Assembly: GCA_051453625.1 (NCBI GenBank)
Contig: JBOZIK010000001.1
Span: 263,664,417 to 263,728,416, forward strand
Direction: 5' to 3'
From: Welwitschia mirabilis
Lineage: Eukaryota; Gnetophyta; Gnetopsida; Welwitschiales
Length of the DNA: 64,000 nucleotides
Below, piece after piece: positions 44,650-57,239 of this stretch. A program made the position numbers and the translations under genes. How positions within the stretch are numbered: the first letter of the stretch is position 1; each line of letters opens with the position of its first letter. The notes beneath the pieces are model-generated. The model saw only the letters and a list, made by a program, of their open reading frames with translations. It made no database searches and was not told where the DNA came from.

Positions 44650-45905
44650 ATGTAAAATGATAATAAGTATTTTTAACATTTTAGGGATTCCATCTCATTT
44701 AGAGAAGTATTATATAAGTGTTTTAGCAAATCCCATTCCTATCCCATGAGTTACTATGAAGAAAGAAGTAAATCAGTAAAAGAAATGATTGACAAAATGA
44801 AGAAGAGGTAAGAAGATAATAACAAGAATCTAAAAAATCTAATTGGGATTATTTAAAAAAATTTGTTACAAGATCAACTATATTAAGGTTATTTTTTACC
44901 ACAACATTTTCAAACCTATCCTACTACATCCTACCTTGAGAAGAATGAAGAGAACTTAGGAACAAGTAATAACATTTCTTTCTTCAAAATAGAAATTAAA
45001 ATTGTGGACCAACTTACAACATTCCATTCATTAGAAATGAACAAAAGAAGGATAATGATGATTTAACTCAATTATTTAACAATTAGAATGAGGATGATTA
45101 TTCATCAAATGATGATAGTAAGATACTAAATTATCTCCCTAACATTCACTTACTATTAGGAAATCTAGCTAAAATAGAGGAATCATTTCATGAGGAACCT
45201 AGAAATTCTTCAACCTATGAAGAAGATAATAATCACATTTCTCTTTATGACCTTTTTGATGAATTTAATAATTTGGAAATAATGACATAGAACAATGTGA
45301 TGAACAAAAAGAGGATAAGAAAGAAGATAATAAGCACATTTCTTTTTATGATCTATTTGATGAATTGAATAATTTAGAGAATGATAATAATATTCAATAA
45401 AATAATAATAAGTATAATAAATAAGAAGAAGATATAGTNNNTACTGATGAAAAAAGAATTTAACAAAGTAATGATGAAGACAACAATGAGGATAACAGGA
45501 ATAATGAAAAACCCATAGAAATTTAACTATACTTAATAGATAGTTGAGTTATTCCTTATAATGCAACAAGCCAACCTAAAGAATCTAAGCATGTTTCTCC
45601 ATTTCTTTTACATGTACTTACATGTAGAATCCTAAATAACATCATTACTTCTACTTTTACTTTTACATTATCTTATGATCTTGATAATGGTATCATTTCT
45701 CCATCTCTCCCATTTGAACATTCATGTATTCCTCAAATTCATATCTCTTTCCTTGACTTTAATAAAGCACATAGCCTTAAGAAGTCTATCACTAATATCT
45801 CTTGATATCTTCCTTTTAAAACTCCATGTGATACTCAAAGTAATGTCCTTCCCTCTTTTACCAAGTCCAGTTTAACTTGTGCATGACTTGGGATATCTTA
45901 GAATT
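44650..45905 (+). pseudogene. Acidic frame of the non-autonomous element, copy 4
   Basis: Plus-strand pieces follow the same order as the other copies: NEDDYSSNDDSKILNYLPNI, HLLLGNLAKIEESFHEEPRN and NNHISLYDLFDEFNNLE near 45085-45270. The last block is repeated about 100 bases later as NKHISFYDLFDELNNLE (about 45327-45375), an internal duplication unique to this copy. A 3-N gap (45439-45441) follows. The C-terminal half (NGIISPSLPFEHSCIPQIHI..) is at about 45680-45900. Multiple stops and shifts. The 66-codon frame at 45675-45875 is an off-frame reading of it. Confidence 0.6.
45439..45441. other. Assembly gap (3 N)
   Basis: Three unresolved bases inside the acidic frame. Confidence 0.95.
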
Positions 45906-48720
45906 CTAAATTAGAGTAAGCCTTATCTTCTTACTAGTAATCCATGCTTATAATTAAAACTTACAGGCTTCTTATATATGTTAAACCTATCCTAATCAAT
46001 CATCCTAAGAAGATTTCTAAAAATTCTTGGATTCCTAATAATGCCATTGATGACTTTCATTTTTAATCATTAAATGAAATCTATGTTTTAAATTCTTTAT
46101 ACCATTAGTTTGATAAGATATTATTTTTCATGAATTCTATGAATTTTTTTATCTCCTATATTACTAATAAATTTTGTAAAGACAAAGTGTTATTTGATCA
46201 TGTTAATTTGGAAAAGCCTTACCTCCTTAATGGAAATCCATATCTTGAGTTGGATATTAGAAAACTTCTTGATCTTACTAAATAGTCTAAAATGCCTTCA
46301 AAAAATTCTTGACTCCTTTCTTTAAGTAGTACCTTAGGTGAAATATGTAATGATAATCATGATTTATACTAGTTTAATAAGAGATTATTTTTTAATGAAC
46401 TTTATCACGTCTTCATCTCTTATTTAGATTTTGAAATTTGTGCTATTAAGATTTTATCCTTTTATTACCTTTACCTTCAATTGATTTTACTGAAAAATGA
46501 TTGTATACCTTTTATGTTTTATCAATTGATTTATATTTGGTTTGGTCCTTATTTTTCTTAAAAGTATAATATTTAGAAAAATGAATTTTTCTTTTTTTTT
46601 AAATAGATTGTTGAATCTGAATAAAACTTATTTTAAGCTTACTTTAATATTTCCTTCTGATTTTATGTTGTTATATTTTTATCCTTGATTTTTATTTTTA
46701 TGTGCCATATTTTACACAATAATTAACCTTTAAATGGTTAAATTCTTATTTTTTTAAAGAAAGTACTTTCTAATGGCTCAGTTAAAATTTTCTATTTGAA
46801 CACTAGAGAAATTCAGAAAGTTAATGGATAAATGTTAAAAATCCATGAGTCATCTACTGATGAAACCTTAAAGACGATAGAAGCACTTGTCTTAGAAGTA
46901 TTCATACCATTATTAAATTATCCCTTAGCCGATTTTGTTGGTGAATATTGTGTTATCACTTGAATTATGTTTCACTTTATGAAGTTACCATGACTAGTAA
47001 TATTTTACTTAGGTATTCTAAAGTGATAAGATCAGAGTCACTCAATTTTAAGACAATCATACATCTATGAACTTTATTTTAAAGGAAGATGCCTTGGTTT
47101 TTTTGTTTTCTCTAAATGGTATGAGTCTTTAGTTATTTGGGTTTGTTCTTCCTTATTTCTGATTTCTTTACTTTACTCATGTTCTTAAGAGTACTTGATA
47201 ATGTGGGACTTATTTATTTTTTAAAGAAAGAAAGAGAGAGAAAGATAAGAAATAAATAATAATCATGATCTTTTGTATCTGAGCTAAACACATGGTTACC
47301 TTGATGTTCTACCATACCAAGGTAAATTTTTTTAAGAGGGATCTTTAGTAGTGTTGGTAGCTGTAGGAACTCCATTAGGGGTTAGTTGGCCATGATTCAT
47401 ATGTTGTTACTTCTCTAATAGTATTTGTGCTTCTCTCATTATCGAAAAATAAGTATCACTTAGAGATTATGAAATTATTAGTATTTTTGGTGTTATCAAA
47501 GGCATTACTTATTTCTTAGACTCATTGAGTATATAATATTCCCACATGATCATTTTAAATTTTTGGATTTTGGTGTGATTTTTAAGTGTAAGTAGGTGAA
47601 TCCATTTCTGAGTAGCTTTTGATCTTATCATTCATTATTTGGAAACATTAGATATATTTGACATCATAATAATCACTACTTATTTAAGTGGTAGTTTATG
47701 AATTTTTTTTCCATTAAGTCATGTATGTCATTAATTAGGTGATTTTATGATTTTGATCAAGGAAGTTTGCTAGGTTTAAAGTTAGGATAGGTCAACAATT
47801 TTCTTCATGTTCCTAATTGTCCATTTTCATTTTATTTTTCTTAGGTGTTTTACTTGGTATTTTAAGGCCATTTTAGTATTTTTCATTATAAGATTTAGGA
47901 CTTGATTATTTAGTGGTTTTCTTATTGTTTCTTCTTTTGCTCATAGTTTTTATCTATAAGAGTTGATCTTATTTTCACATTTTCATAGATAATGTTATTT
48001 TTGATAATTTTGCCTATATGATATTTTACCATCTTTTTGAGTATTAGCATCCAATTGATATTCTCAAATGATTTTGAGTTCTAGAAAATTTGAGGATTTT
48101 ATTTAGCATTGATTCTCTCTCTTGGTGCATTATTGTTGTCATATCATGACATCCTTTTCTATTGTCTTCATTTTTCTAACTTTTGACTCTTTCACCATGA
48201 TGATGACTCTTACCTTTTGCCCAGCTTTTGGACGTATTGATTCATAAGTGGAGGGCAGGCTAGAATATAATTTTGAGATATTTTCAAGTAAATTTTTAAT
48301 TATGTGATCATTTTTGAGCTTTTATCATACATGTATGAGATATGTTGGTTTCACTATGATTTCATATTATTTTTGTGATATGCTTTATGGATATTATTTA
48401 ATAGGCCTTTACATCTACCATTTTAATAAGTTCTCAACATGTACTTTCGAGATGAAGAAGAGCATTCTTCTTCTTCACTTCCACTTATGAGCTCCCATGT
48501 AGACTTCACTATAAGGTGAGTGATGTTATGATTATTTTTGTTGTATTTACCCTTATGGATTATACTTAAAACTCACCAATTAATTCATACATATCATTTT
48601 AAGTTATCACTATTTTGATTATATATGCACATCATTTATCTCAATTATTATGGTTTTATCTTTTGATGAATTTTTAATATAACATTCAATTTCTACTTTT
48701 TGATGTGCTAAATGTTTTAA
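45906..48720 (+). other. 3' half of the plus-strand element, non-coding
   Basis: Up to about 46570 it matches 21590-22090 (ttttactgaaaaatgattgtataccttttatg and on to ggtttggtccttatttttct). After that it diverges from the tandem array. Near 47290-47370 it reads YQGKFF.EGSLVV, related to the frame at 62600-62824. A GA-rich microsatellite lies at 47225-47255. No complete gene is present. Confidence 0.45.
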
Positions 48721-49010
48721 GTTGGGGGGATAATGCAATTTTTATTAACTCTAATACTGTATTCTGATAAGCATGTTTGTAGGCAAGTAATTTTTCAAGT
48801 CTTTATTTTTGAAGTATTTCATCCCCACCATCATTTGGACAACTCACAGGATGATAGTACGACCTCATATTCTACTAAGTTAATACATTCAGTTCATTAA
48901 ACTTTGACATTTTATCCTACATGATGAAATTTTTAAGCTTAATTTACCTTCTTTATTTAATATTTATTTAGTCAATTTCGCTTATAATTATGGTTGTTCC
49001 CTTGAGAATG
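48721..49010 (+). repeat. Polypurine tract and truncated 3' LTR
   Basis: The sequence aagttggggggataatg (about 48718-48734) is a polypurine tract. The following ~270 bases (gcaatttttattaactctaa..aagcatgtttgtaggcaag..catcatttggacaactcacag) look like the start of the minisatellite-free LTR subtype. The LTR stops near 49000, where minus-strand element sequence begins, and it does not match the 5' LTR well, so the element may be a composite. Confidence 0.4.
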
Positions 49011-49079
49011 TTAAAGTTTGAGACTGTTTTATTATAAGAAAAGCTTAAGATAGTTGATTTTATAACACTCTTTATTGAA

Positions 49080-49450
49080 GTATACTTATAAAGTTTAATG
49101 TTCTTATTAAAGGCCTCTTACATCTTCTTCATTTCTTCCTTAAGTTATTCCATTAACTCTCTAAGGAAGTTGGACTAAATGTTGTGGGGCTGAAAATTAT
49201 TATGCTGAAAGTTAGTTCCTTATATCTATTATCAAAAGATGGTTTGAATGCTAGTTATGATCTCATAATTTATGGCTAGAATTATTGATTATTTCTAATG
49301 GTATTGGGTTTTGGCTAAATATACAAGCTAATTCTCTACATGTTGGTAGAGCAGAATAATCTTTAGTGTAATGAGAGTTTTCTTTACAAATTTCACAAGA
49401 AGAGTTAGGTATTAATGGTTGAGGTTGTTGATGATTGTATAATTCTTATT
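49080..49450 (-). pseudogene. Gag C-terminal fragment with damaged zinc knuckle
   Basis: It is collinear with 37975-38320 of the element at 30248-40345, including the plus-strand words tatctattatcaaaag, ttctctacatgttggta and tttcacaag.agagtt. The knuckle reads C-x2-C-x4-H-x4-Y (Tyr codon TAT where Cys TGT is expected). Confidence 0.7.
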
Positions 49451-50180
49451 TAAAGGAGGTAAAATTGCTAAATTACTGTAAACCCTCATTAATATTCTTA
49501 AATGAGGGCTAAAAAGAAGAGAGAGAAAAAGAGGTATGTTGAAAGAAGGAAGGGTTCAATTCCTAGTTTTAACATCATTTTGTTAACCACCCTATTTTTG
49601 CAAATGCTTTCAATAATCATCTTTTATGATCATCCTCAAGAGGAAAGTTTCTATTTTTTTAAGATAATATTTCTTGAAGGATCCTTTTATCATTACTCAT
49701 AGAAATAGATAAGACGGATGAAAGAGTAGGCCTAAGGTTATAGTCTTAAAGTTTACACACAAAACTAACAATAACATAAAGACAAAAACTTACAGAAATT
49801 AAAAAATTATAGAAATGAAAAGATAATAGAAATTTAAAAAATTATATAAATTAAAAAGTAAAAGCAAAAAACCAAAAAAAAGAAAATTTAAAATCCAAAT
49901 GAAACTAAGGAAATAAAAACTTAGAGTAATGTAGGAATGAAAATTTATAGAAATTAAGAAATAAAAATAAAGACTGAAAGATAAACATAATATAGACTAA
50001 AAAAGAAAGTGTATAACTTAATATAAGAAAAGAAAAGAAAATAAAAACTAGCAAAAATTGAAAATTAATCTAAACTAAGAAGATGAAAAATTGTATATAC
50101 ACACTATATAGGTAAATAACTTAAAAGTAAATTAGTAACCTATGCAATGAGATTCAAACTTATAGACTTCCTTGAACTCC

Positions 50181-50198
50181 TCACAGATAACAATGCCA
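50181..50198 (-). other. Degenerate primer-binding site
   Basis: The minus strand TGGCATTGTTATCTGTGA matches the tRNA-Asp type site at 11 of 18 positions, 3 bases inside the LTR. Confidence 0.6.
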
Positions 50199-50201
50199 AT
50201 T

Positions 50202-51669
50202 TGTAGGAGTACAAATTATGTCATCAAACTAATATTTCTTTTGAATGAATCTCTAGTCTTTAGTACTTGCAAATCTTTAATATAATTCACACGAGAAGCA
50301 CTAGTATATGGAAGTCAACTTTGTTGTTATACTCCAGAGAGAAAATTTGAAGAGGAAGCTAAAAGATACTACAAATGATTTTTTTCTAAATTTCAAAATG
50401 ACAAATTAATTAAAATGTAATAATTCAATGAATGCAAAGATAAATGTAATTTACAAGAATGGATGAAACCTAAATGCAGATTTTAACCAAGCATATCAAC
50501 TTGTTATCATCCAAGTTGGACCTCATAATCTATATCAATTACAAATAACTATCACGTAAAAGTAATCAACACAATCTATAAGGTTGATAAGATAAATATG
50601 AAAGAGAACAAGTCATCCACTATTCATTAATTGAAATATTCATATTTAGTTACAAAGTAATAGCTCCTTAGTGAAGGAGACACAAACCAACATTAAGCAA
50701 CATACTTTTCTACAATAGTTACAAAGCAAGAACTTTTTAATAAAGGAGACAGACCTCAACACCAAGCAACATCCTTCTCTGCAACTAATAGATGAATCCT
50801 TTGCTTAATTACTCTTTAATTTATCATAAGAATAATCAATTCAATTAAGATGAGTAAATTGAAAAACTAAGATGGGTGTTCATTGTATTTGAAATGATTA
50901 TTAAAATCATCAAATGTTTGTAACTAATCAGATGAAATCATGATAATGATTACATAAGTGATGGAGTTTATTTTGTATTCTTTATATCTATAATCCACTG
51001 GGGTATCTTTATGACAATCAGATGGATGACTGTTAAACTTTTAACTTCTCATAGCTTCTTGTCTTCTGAATGCCTTCTTAATAATGATTAGCTTTTTATG
51101 TTTCTTGTCTCATCCTAATTGTTATTCAGATGACCAGGTGGATGACTGTGAGTAGTGAAAATTATAACTTTTGTTTCTTTAGATCCTGCTGATCATTCTT
51201 AGTATCATCTATATGACCAGGTGGATGATAGTTAGTAGAAACCTATTTTATATATTTATTAATCCTATTACCATCCTTTTAATTTTATCTAGATGATGAG
51301 ATATATGATAGTTGTTCTTCATTATTTTCTACTTTCTTTATCATGATTGACTTTCAAAATGTAATTGAGGTGCTTTAATGATTGTTTTTCTATGAAGAGG
51401 CATCTAGACGATATAGTAAACAATAGTCATTCTCTTCATCTATTGGTCTTCTAATCGTCATCCATCCTTTTGTACCAGTATATGACGTTCTAAAAAAGTT
51501 ATAAAGTATAAAATGTATTTAAAAAAGGTTTATTATCTCTGAATTTGGTGTTTTATGCAATCATCTTGATTAAGCTTCAAATTCTTCCTATCAGCATTAG
51601 GAACCTATTAAAAATATTTGAAACATGCTCTAAAAATACTAGTAAATATCATTAATTGAACTTACAACA
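50202..51669 (-). repeat. LTR shared by two minus-strand units
   Basis: On the minus strand it starts TGTTGTAAGTTCAATTAATG at 51669 and ends at 50202 before a PBS. It is collinear with the 3' LTR at 30248-32408 but without the 615-bp duplication. Upstream, after removal of the inserted 51676-61740 element, lies a polypurine tract (61741-61760). It therefore acts as 3' LTR of the unit at 61741-64000 and 5' LTR of the unit at 49025-50201. Confidence 0.75.
50985..51475 (-). repeat. Repeated motif in LTR U3 (gatgaccaggtggatgac type)
   Basis: Plus-strand copies are agatggatgactgttaa at about 51022, agatgaccaggtggatgact at about 51129, tatgaccaggtggatgatag at about 51211, and weaker ones near 51290 (agatgatgagatatatgata) and 51405. 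The LTR at 31640-32100 has corresponding degenerate copies. Spacing is roughly 60-110 bp. Confidence 0.55.
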
Positions 51670-51675
51670 TAGCCC

Positions 51676-52990
51676 TTGATTAACTTATAATGCAATGTCC
51701 TAAATCTAAGCTAAGTTTTCAATTAGCAATCATTTTTCTCAAGGATAACATCAGGTATTAACTTAGTTTTACACCACTTTGTTTTAAAGCAAGTTGCAAA
51801 AAGCAAAGAAAAAAAGAGAAGGAGAGATGAAATAATTCTTATATTTTTAGCTTTATCTTAAAGAGGAGGGAATCAAAATAGCTTTAAGGTATCACTGATT
51901 TGTCCTATGCAATCCTTCACTCCAAAGTTATCCAACTGCCTTTCTTCAAAATAATTAAAATCATCAAGTGGTTTTGGTCTAATTCATAAGGCATAATATC
52001 ATCCATCATATAATAAATGATAAATCCAACTAATACTTTAATCTTAAATAATAATAAAAAGTAAGAACTTCTAAAGCACTCAAGATTTATTAAATTTAAA
52101 GACTAAGTAATAAAGAGGAATTCACACAACTAAATTAAACTTAATAGTTAAAGAAGTTACCTAAGCATCTTAATTATGATATTACATATGAACTAAGATT
52201 AAACAAAAATAAATTTTGCATTACATAAGAAAACAACTTTATAGCAAAGACATAACTCTTCAAGTAATCCTCGAAGACTAGTTTACTCTTCCAAAGAGTT
52301 TCCTAGAACGCCATCACAATTCAATGCTCCAAAGTTCTCTAATTTCTCTAAGGAAAAAGATGAATACAATTAAGGGTTCAAGTAATTTTATAAGAAGAGT
52401 TAGGGGTGAAGGATGGTTACAAGCTTTTGGCTTATAGCATGAGGTAGAATCTTCATCATTTAGCATTATGTACATGAGATTTTATCTCGTAGCATTTGAT
52501 GGGGGTTGTCTTATAAAATTAGATAGATAAGGTACTATCCTCTAGCATTAGGTAGAATTTTTATCATTTAGTATTTGGTGGAGGTTCTTTTGTAGTATTT
52601 AGTGAAGATCATCACATAGTATGAGGTGGAATCTTCATCATGATGAGTTCAACATGTGGCATTTAGAACCAGATTCCTCTATTAATGAGTGCTATCATCA
52701 CATGTCTCTAATGCCACATTTACATGCCTCTATCACATGTCTTTAAATTCTTATGCTATGCATCATCACCTCATATCTCCATTACCATCATTATTTATAG
52801 AATTGTTTCTATATTCCACCATGTATTTCAAACATGGCTAAAGATTGGTAATTAATATGGAGAAAAACATAATATTTAATTTTGTTTTAAAAATAGTGGA
52901 AGACATATTTTATGATTAAAATAATTAAATTAATGTCTTTGTTCATAATAAATTGGTGCAAAACACTTGAGATAACCATCAATTTTTACA
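51676..52990 (-). repeat. 3' LTR
   Basis: It is collinear with 60392-61740 throughout. Shared plus-strand words are ttgattaacttata, agggataacatcag/aatattaac, tgtccaact.ctttt, gaagggttcaag, catgtct..aatgccac and tattttatgattaa. By eye, identity is around 80 percent, implying an old insertion. Confidence 0.85.
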
Positions 52991-54260
52991 TGTCTTCATA
53001 CCTCCTAACTAGTCTTTTGCTACTTAATTAGAAAAACTTTAATAATAAAATGGTTAAACATGGAAAACTTATCTAAGTCACAAGCACTTCAAGTATGTGA
53101 AATTTATGAACAATTTTATGTAATTAAGACATAAAAGTAAAAAAGTTAGTGAAAACCAAGATGCCACATCCCCTAACTAAAACTCAACTTTGTCCTTAAA
53201 GTTTATGGTAAACATTAAGTTATTTGAGAACATAGGTGTAGATAAATAATGAATATTCTTTTATTTTGAAAAACAATGCAAATTATGCTAAGGATAAAGA
53301 TAAGTTATTTATAATAAAACATGTGGTAAGTGGAAAAACTATCCATAAAAATAATTAATGCCTTAGGAGTTATTTCTCATAAAAGTGATATGAAGTTGAA
53401 TGTAGTGTAGTAATGCAAAATAAATGAGATAGAAAATGCATAAATGAAGTAAAACCAGAAATCAATGAATAAGTAAGTAAACTATCCTAACTTATTAGTC
53501 ATTTATTATATTTTTAGTGGATCAAGATATCAACCAAGCTAGGTTTTAACTAAGTAATTTGTATGAATTTAAGAAATTGATGGAAATCCTAAGGATGAAA
53601 GTTAAGAGATAATAATTTACATAAAACCTTTAATTCCCACTTTTTCATTCCTTTGTTTTACTCCTTTAAACCACATTAAGGATCTAGTGTTATAACACTT
53701 TCTACTAATAGAGTTAAGCATGTTGTATTATGTAGAAATAAGTGATGCATTACTAGTGAGCATTTATAACCCTAACGTAGTTGAACATATTACAATTACT
53801 TCATTAGAGATACATTGATAGCAGACGTCCATAGCCTTGATGTAATTAACTAAACCTAACTAAGTGATTAATGTTTTATGCTTTTGGAAGAGAGATGTAT
53901 TATTTTCTAATTTTCATTTTTTTCATAGTCATTTCTTATGTACTTTTAGAGGGTCATTGACTCATTAAACTAATTAAGATAAATATTTTTTTCATTAAAG
54001 GATTTTTACTTAAAGAGCACATGCAAGGTAAATCTCACCTTTTTAACTAAGTTTTATTAAAATTGAAGATCCTAAGAGAAAGTGTTCTTAACAAACCTAC
54101 TCAAAATAAGTGTACTTCTTTTGTAAAAACCCATACGGAAACTTGATCTTAACCATTAATTAGATGATAACATGATCTTTTATTATTGATTTTTATTTTA
54201 AGTGCTTTAATTTAGATTAGTAAGTCTTAAAAACTCATGGGTTAATGGTTTGAGTGGATG
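52991..54260 (-). other. 3' leader and polypurine tract
   Basis: Non-coding AT-rich DNA. The minus strand just before the LTR reads tagttaggaggtatgaagac, a purine-rich primer candidate. The part 53160-54120 is collinear with 1420-2560 of the pol-less element at the left edge. Confidence 0.6.
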
Positions 54261-54269
54261 GTTTATGGG

Positions 54270-55410
54270 TCTGATGGAGTAATTTAATAATGAATTTAAT
54301 GCATGACAAGATTCAAAAGGGTAATGGAATGAGTGAGGATGTTTCAGGAATTTTCCATTAACTTTAAGTTATTGATCAGTTTTGGTATTTTTAATGAGAA
54401 TAACTTTGTANNNNNNNNNNNNNNNNNNNNNNNNNNNNNNNNNNNNNNNNNNNNNNNNNNNNNNNNNNNNNNNNNNNNNNNNNNNNNNNNNNNNNNNNNN
54501 NNNNNNNNNNNNNNNNNNNNNNNNNNNNNNNNNNNNNNNNNNNNNNNNNNNNNNNNNNNNNNNNTTATTTATTTTCTTGTTGTTATAAGCATTATTTCTA
54601 GTTTTGTCTAGTCCATTGAGTTGTATGACCTTATTTTGTTTTATATTTTCTAAGTCTAAGTTCATATTATTGATTGCCTAGTAAGCTCTATGCTCAAGTT
54701 TCACTGGTAAATGACATGATTTACCATAGACTAATAAAAAAGGTAACATCCCTAAGGGCATTTTATAAGTAGTGGGACATTCCCATAAGACATCATTAAA
54801 TTTAAAAGGCTAGTCCTTGCATGCTGAGTTTACTACTTTTTGAAGGATTTTCTTAAGTTTTCTATTTCTAACTTCAACTTAGTCACTTGTTTGTAGGTAG
54901 CAAGGTGTTATGAATTTATGTGTAACCTCGTATTTAGTAATAAGAATGTTGAATATTTTATTAAAAAGTGTGTCTCTCCATCTCTAATTAGAATACATGG
55001 ACAACCAAAATGAGTTAAGACATTTCTTTAAAGAATCTAACTACCATTTTAGCATCATTTATTTGACAAGCATATGCTTCAATCCATTTAGTTACATATC
55101 TGATACAAATAAAGATATGTTAATGTAATTTATATAATGGATAAGGGTCTTGAAAATTAATTCCCCATACATTGAATAATTCAATAGCAAGGATGGGATT
55201 AGGCATCCTTTTTATTCATAAAAGACTTCCTAATATTTGACAGTTATCATAGGATTTGCAATAAAGATAGAAGTCTTTAAAAATTAATGGCCAATAAACA
55301 CTATGTTTGAGGATTTTTATTATAGTCTTGTTAGCTAAGTAGTAACCCCCACAAGCCTCAGAATGATAATGTTTAAGTATGTTATAAATGTCAGTTTAAA
55401 AGATACATTT
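54270..55410 (-). pseudogene. Integrase region (interrupted by 154-N gap)
   Basis: At about 55390-55230 the minus strand reads HYHSEACGGYYLANKTIIKI, then VYWPLIFKDFYLYCKSYDN and CQILGSL. The H2C2 zinc site has lost one His (GGH to GGY) and one Cys (SCD to SYD). The core has NVWGINF, Asn for the first catalytic Asp. It then has TKWIEAYAC and, near 55010, CILIRDGETHF, second Asp kept. EV..NRKLKKILQK at about 54860 keeps the Glu. At 54740-54565 is LLVYGKSCHLPVKLEHRAY, then NMNLDLENI and LNGLDKTRNNAYNNKKIN, the Athila/Tat signature after the core. After the gap, YKVILIKNTKTDQ and KVNGKFLKH end the C-terminal domain. Stops and shifts throughout. Confidence 0.87.
54411..54564. other. Assembly gap (154 N)
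   Basis: It lies inside the integrase C-terminal region. Three long frames that appear to cross it are artefacts of N. Confidence 0.95.
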
Positions 55411-55449
55411 ATGAATAACTTAGTTTGGACAGTATTTAAAAAGGTATGG

Positions 55450-55920
55450 GCTATCCTAGAAGAAATATTTGACTTGGCTCAAGAACCTCTATTTATCATT
55501 AATGGTCTAGTGGAAAGGAATAGTTTTTGAGACTAAGTAGTTGGTGATATTTACAAACCAAGGTGCATTTTTAATTGAAAAAAAATGTTCATTTGGAAAA
55601 GTGTCATCAATAAGTAAAGATATTTGCAAATTATTTGGATATATGCGTAAAAAATGATCTACAATAACATCATTAAAGACTTTCTTATTCTTAATCTCTA
55701 AATTAAATTCTTGAAGGAGGAGGATCCATCTAATAAGACATGGTTTTGAATCCTCTTTAGTAAAAAGGTATCAAAGGTATGAGTAATCAATGTAAATAAC
55801 TACCTTAGATTCTAAAAGATATTGCCTAAAATTTTCAAGGGTAAAGATAATATCTAGGAGCCCCTTCTTTATGATGATATAATTTATTTGAATGTCATTT
55901 AAGGTTTTACTAATGTAGTA
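55450..55920 (-). pseudogene. RNase H end and link to integrase
   Basis: On the minus strand around 55755-55640, DSKPCLIRWILLLQEFNLEI is followed by KNKKVFNDVIVDHFLRI. The usual form is DAKPRLIRW.LLLQEFDLEI.DKKG.EN.VADHLSRL. Then come DDTFPNEHFFSI and APWFVNITNYLVS (usually D.FPDE.L..I....PWYADI.NYL.). The first part of RNase H (55920-55760) is poorly readable. This stretch is unusually open for the element. Confidence 0.8.
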
Positions 55921-56139
55921 AATCACTGTTAAATTTTTATTGATTATTTATTATAAAATGACTCCTACTATGAATTTTTGTATGTCACATGTAAGCTTAA
56001 AAGGTAACTTCCAACTAGGCGATTAGACAATGGGAGTGGAAGTTAGTTTTTCTTTAGGTTATTTAAATGAATTTTGATTTTTTCTTAATGTTATTTAAAT
56101 GCATTTTGATACTCTGAAGTCTAGTTGAAGGAGGTTTCC

Positions 56140-56800
56140 TTACTTAAAAGATTGCATAAAGGCTTAAAATTTTTACTAAAATCCTTAATGAATTACCTAT
56201 AACATCCTGCATGCCCTACGAATAATCTAATTTTATTTTTTAGGAGTTGATAGTTGTGATTTAGTGGACCTTGGCCAGATCTACTTGAATTTCCTTCTTT
56301 AGAGATGATAGATCCTAAAACTATCCCTTAGTTTACATAAAATGACATTTTTCCCAATTGAGTATGATGCATATTTTAAGGACATGCTCTAATTTGCTCA
56401 AATAATGATTAAAAGAGGTTTCATAAATTGAGAAATCATCCATCAAGATTTTGATACTTGAATCTAATAAGTCAGAGAAGATTTCAAAGATCTAATGTTG
56501 GAAATTAGCAATTGCCAAAGGGCATTCATTTTAAGTAGACATTCCATAGGGGGCAAGTGAAGGTGGTCTTATCTTGATTTTTAAAGTAATTTCAATCTAA
56601 TTGTAACCTAAGTTACCATTCAAAAATCATTAAAAAAGGTATCTTATGAGCTATTCTATAATCTTATCTAGGAAAGGAAGAGGGTAATAATCATTTTCAA
56701 ACACAGTATTTAATTTTCTATAATAGGGATAAGCTTGTTTTACTTATCAGGGATGAGGATAAATCTTAATTTCTTTAGTACAGTATGAGTTGGACTTTTT
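56140..56800 (-). pseudogene. Reverse transcriptase region
   Basis: On the minus strand, QDKTTFTCPLWNVYLK, stop, MPFGNC (56590-56510) corresponds to the T..CP.GTFAYRRMPFGLCNA block. After a shift comes IKILMDDFSIYETSFNHYLS, then KLEHVLK (about 56460-56370). Here both catalytic Asp residues of the xMDDF box are kept. Then follow a decayed GIVLG block, KIRLFVGHAGCYR and FIKDFSKNFKPLCNLLSKE (about 56220-56120). At least five stops or shifts. Confidence 0.85.
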
Positions 56801-57212
56801 CACTAACTATTTGTAGTAGGATAGATAATCCTATTATTAAGAAATTTAATTACCTTGTTCTGAAATATTTTCTCATAGTTGGGTTTATCTTTCATTGTGC
56901 TTCAATGAATGGTCAGACATTTTCCTCTAAATAGATGTGGTGCATATAAATATTTGGATCAATACATCTAATATTAGAGAGGGGTCATCCTATTTTATAT
57001 TTATTCATTTTTAAGAGTATAAGTAATTGAAATTCTTTGCATGGAGTCAAGGAAGAGTTTATGAGTACTAGAAAGGTGGAGTTATCCCTTGAGAAAGTTT
57101 ATTTCAAATCATCAAGAAAGGGTTTAAGTTAAAAGTCCACTTCATTTTGGGCTAATTGACATGTTTCTTGAGAGAAAGTTATTTCATTATTTTTAGGAAA
57201 ACTGAATACCTA

Positions 57213-57230
57213 NNNNNNNNNNNNNNNNNN
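57213..57230. other. Assembly gap (18 N)
   Basis: A short gap between the protease region and RT. Confidence 0.95.
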
Positions 57231-57239
57231 CTATCTGCA

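Larger units (their letters stand above)
49025..50201 (-). mobile_element. Hybrid internal remnant: leader, gag zinc-knuckle end, acidic-frame start
   Basis: On the minus strand, after the LTR at 51669-50202, come a PBS (50181-50198), a leader (50180-49500) like that of the pol-less array, and then gag tail sequence (49450-49090). The gag tail carries CEICKENSHYTKDYS, a zinc knuckle whose last Cys is Tyr, and M.KEMKKM. It then runs into tatacttcaataaagagtgt, which is the N-terminal part of the acidic frame (compare 25472). This copy thus joins gag C-terminal sequence directly to the acidic frame, supporting a gag origin for it. It is cut at about 49025. Confidence 0.6.

Noticed and set aside
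54333-54665. Three frames spanning the gap at 54411-54564
   Set aside because: They are artefacts of N. Only the minus-strand pieces on each side are real, and those are integrase remnants.
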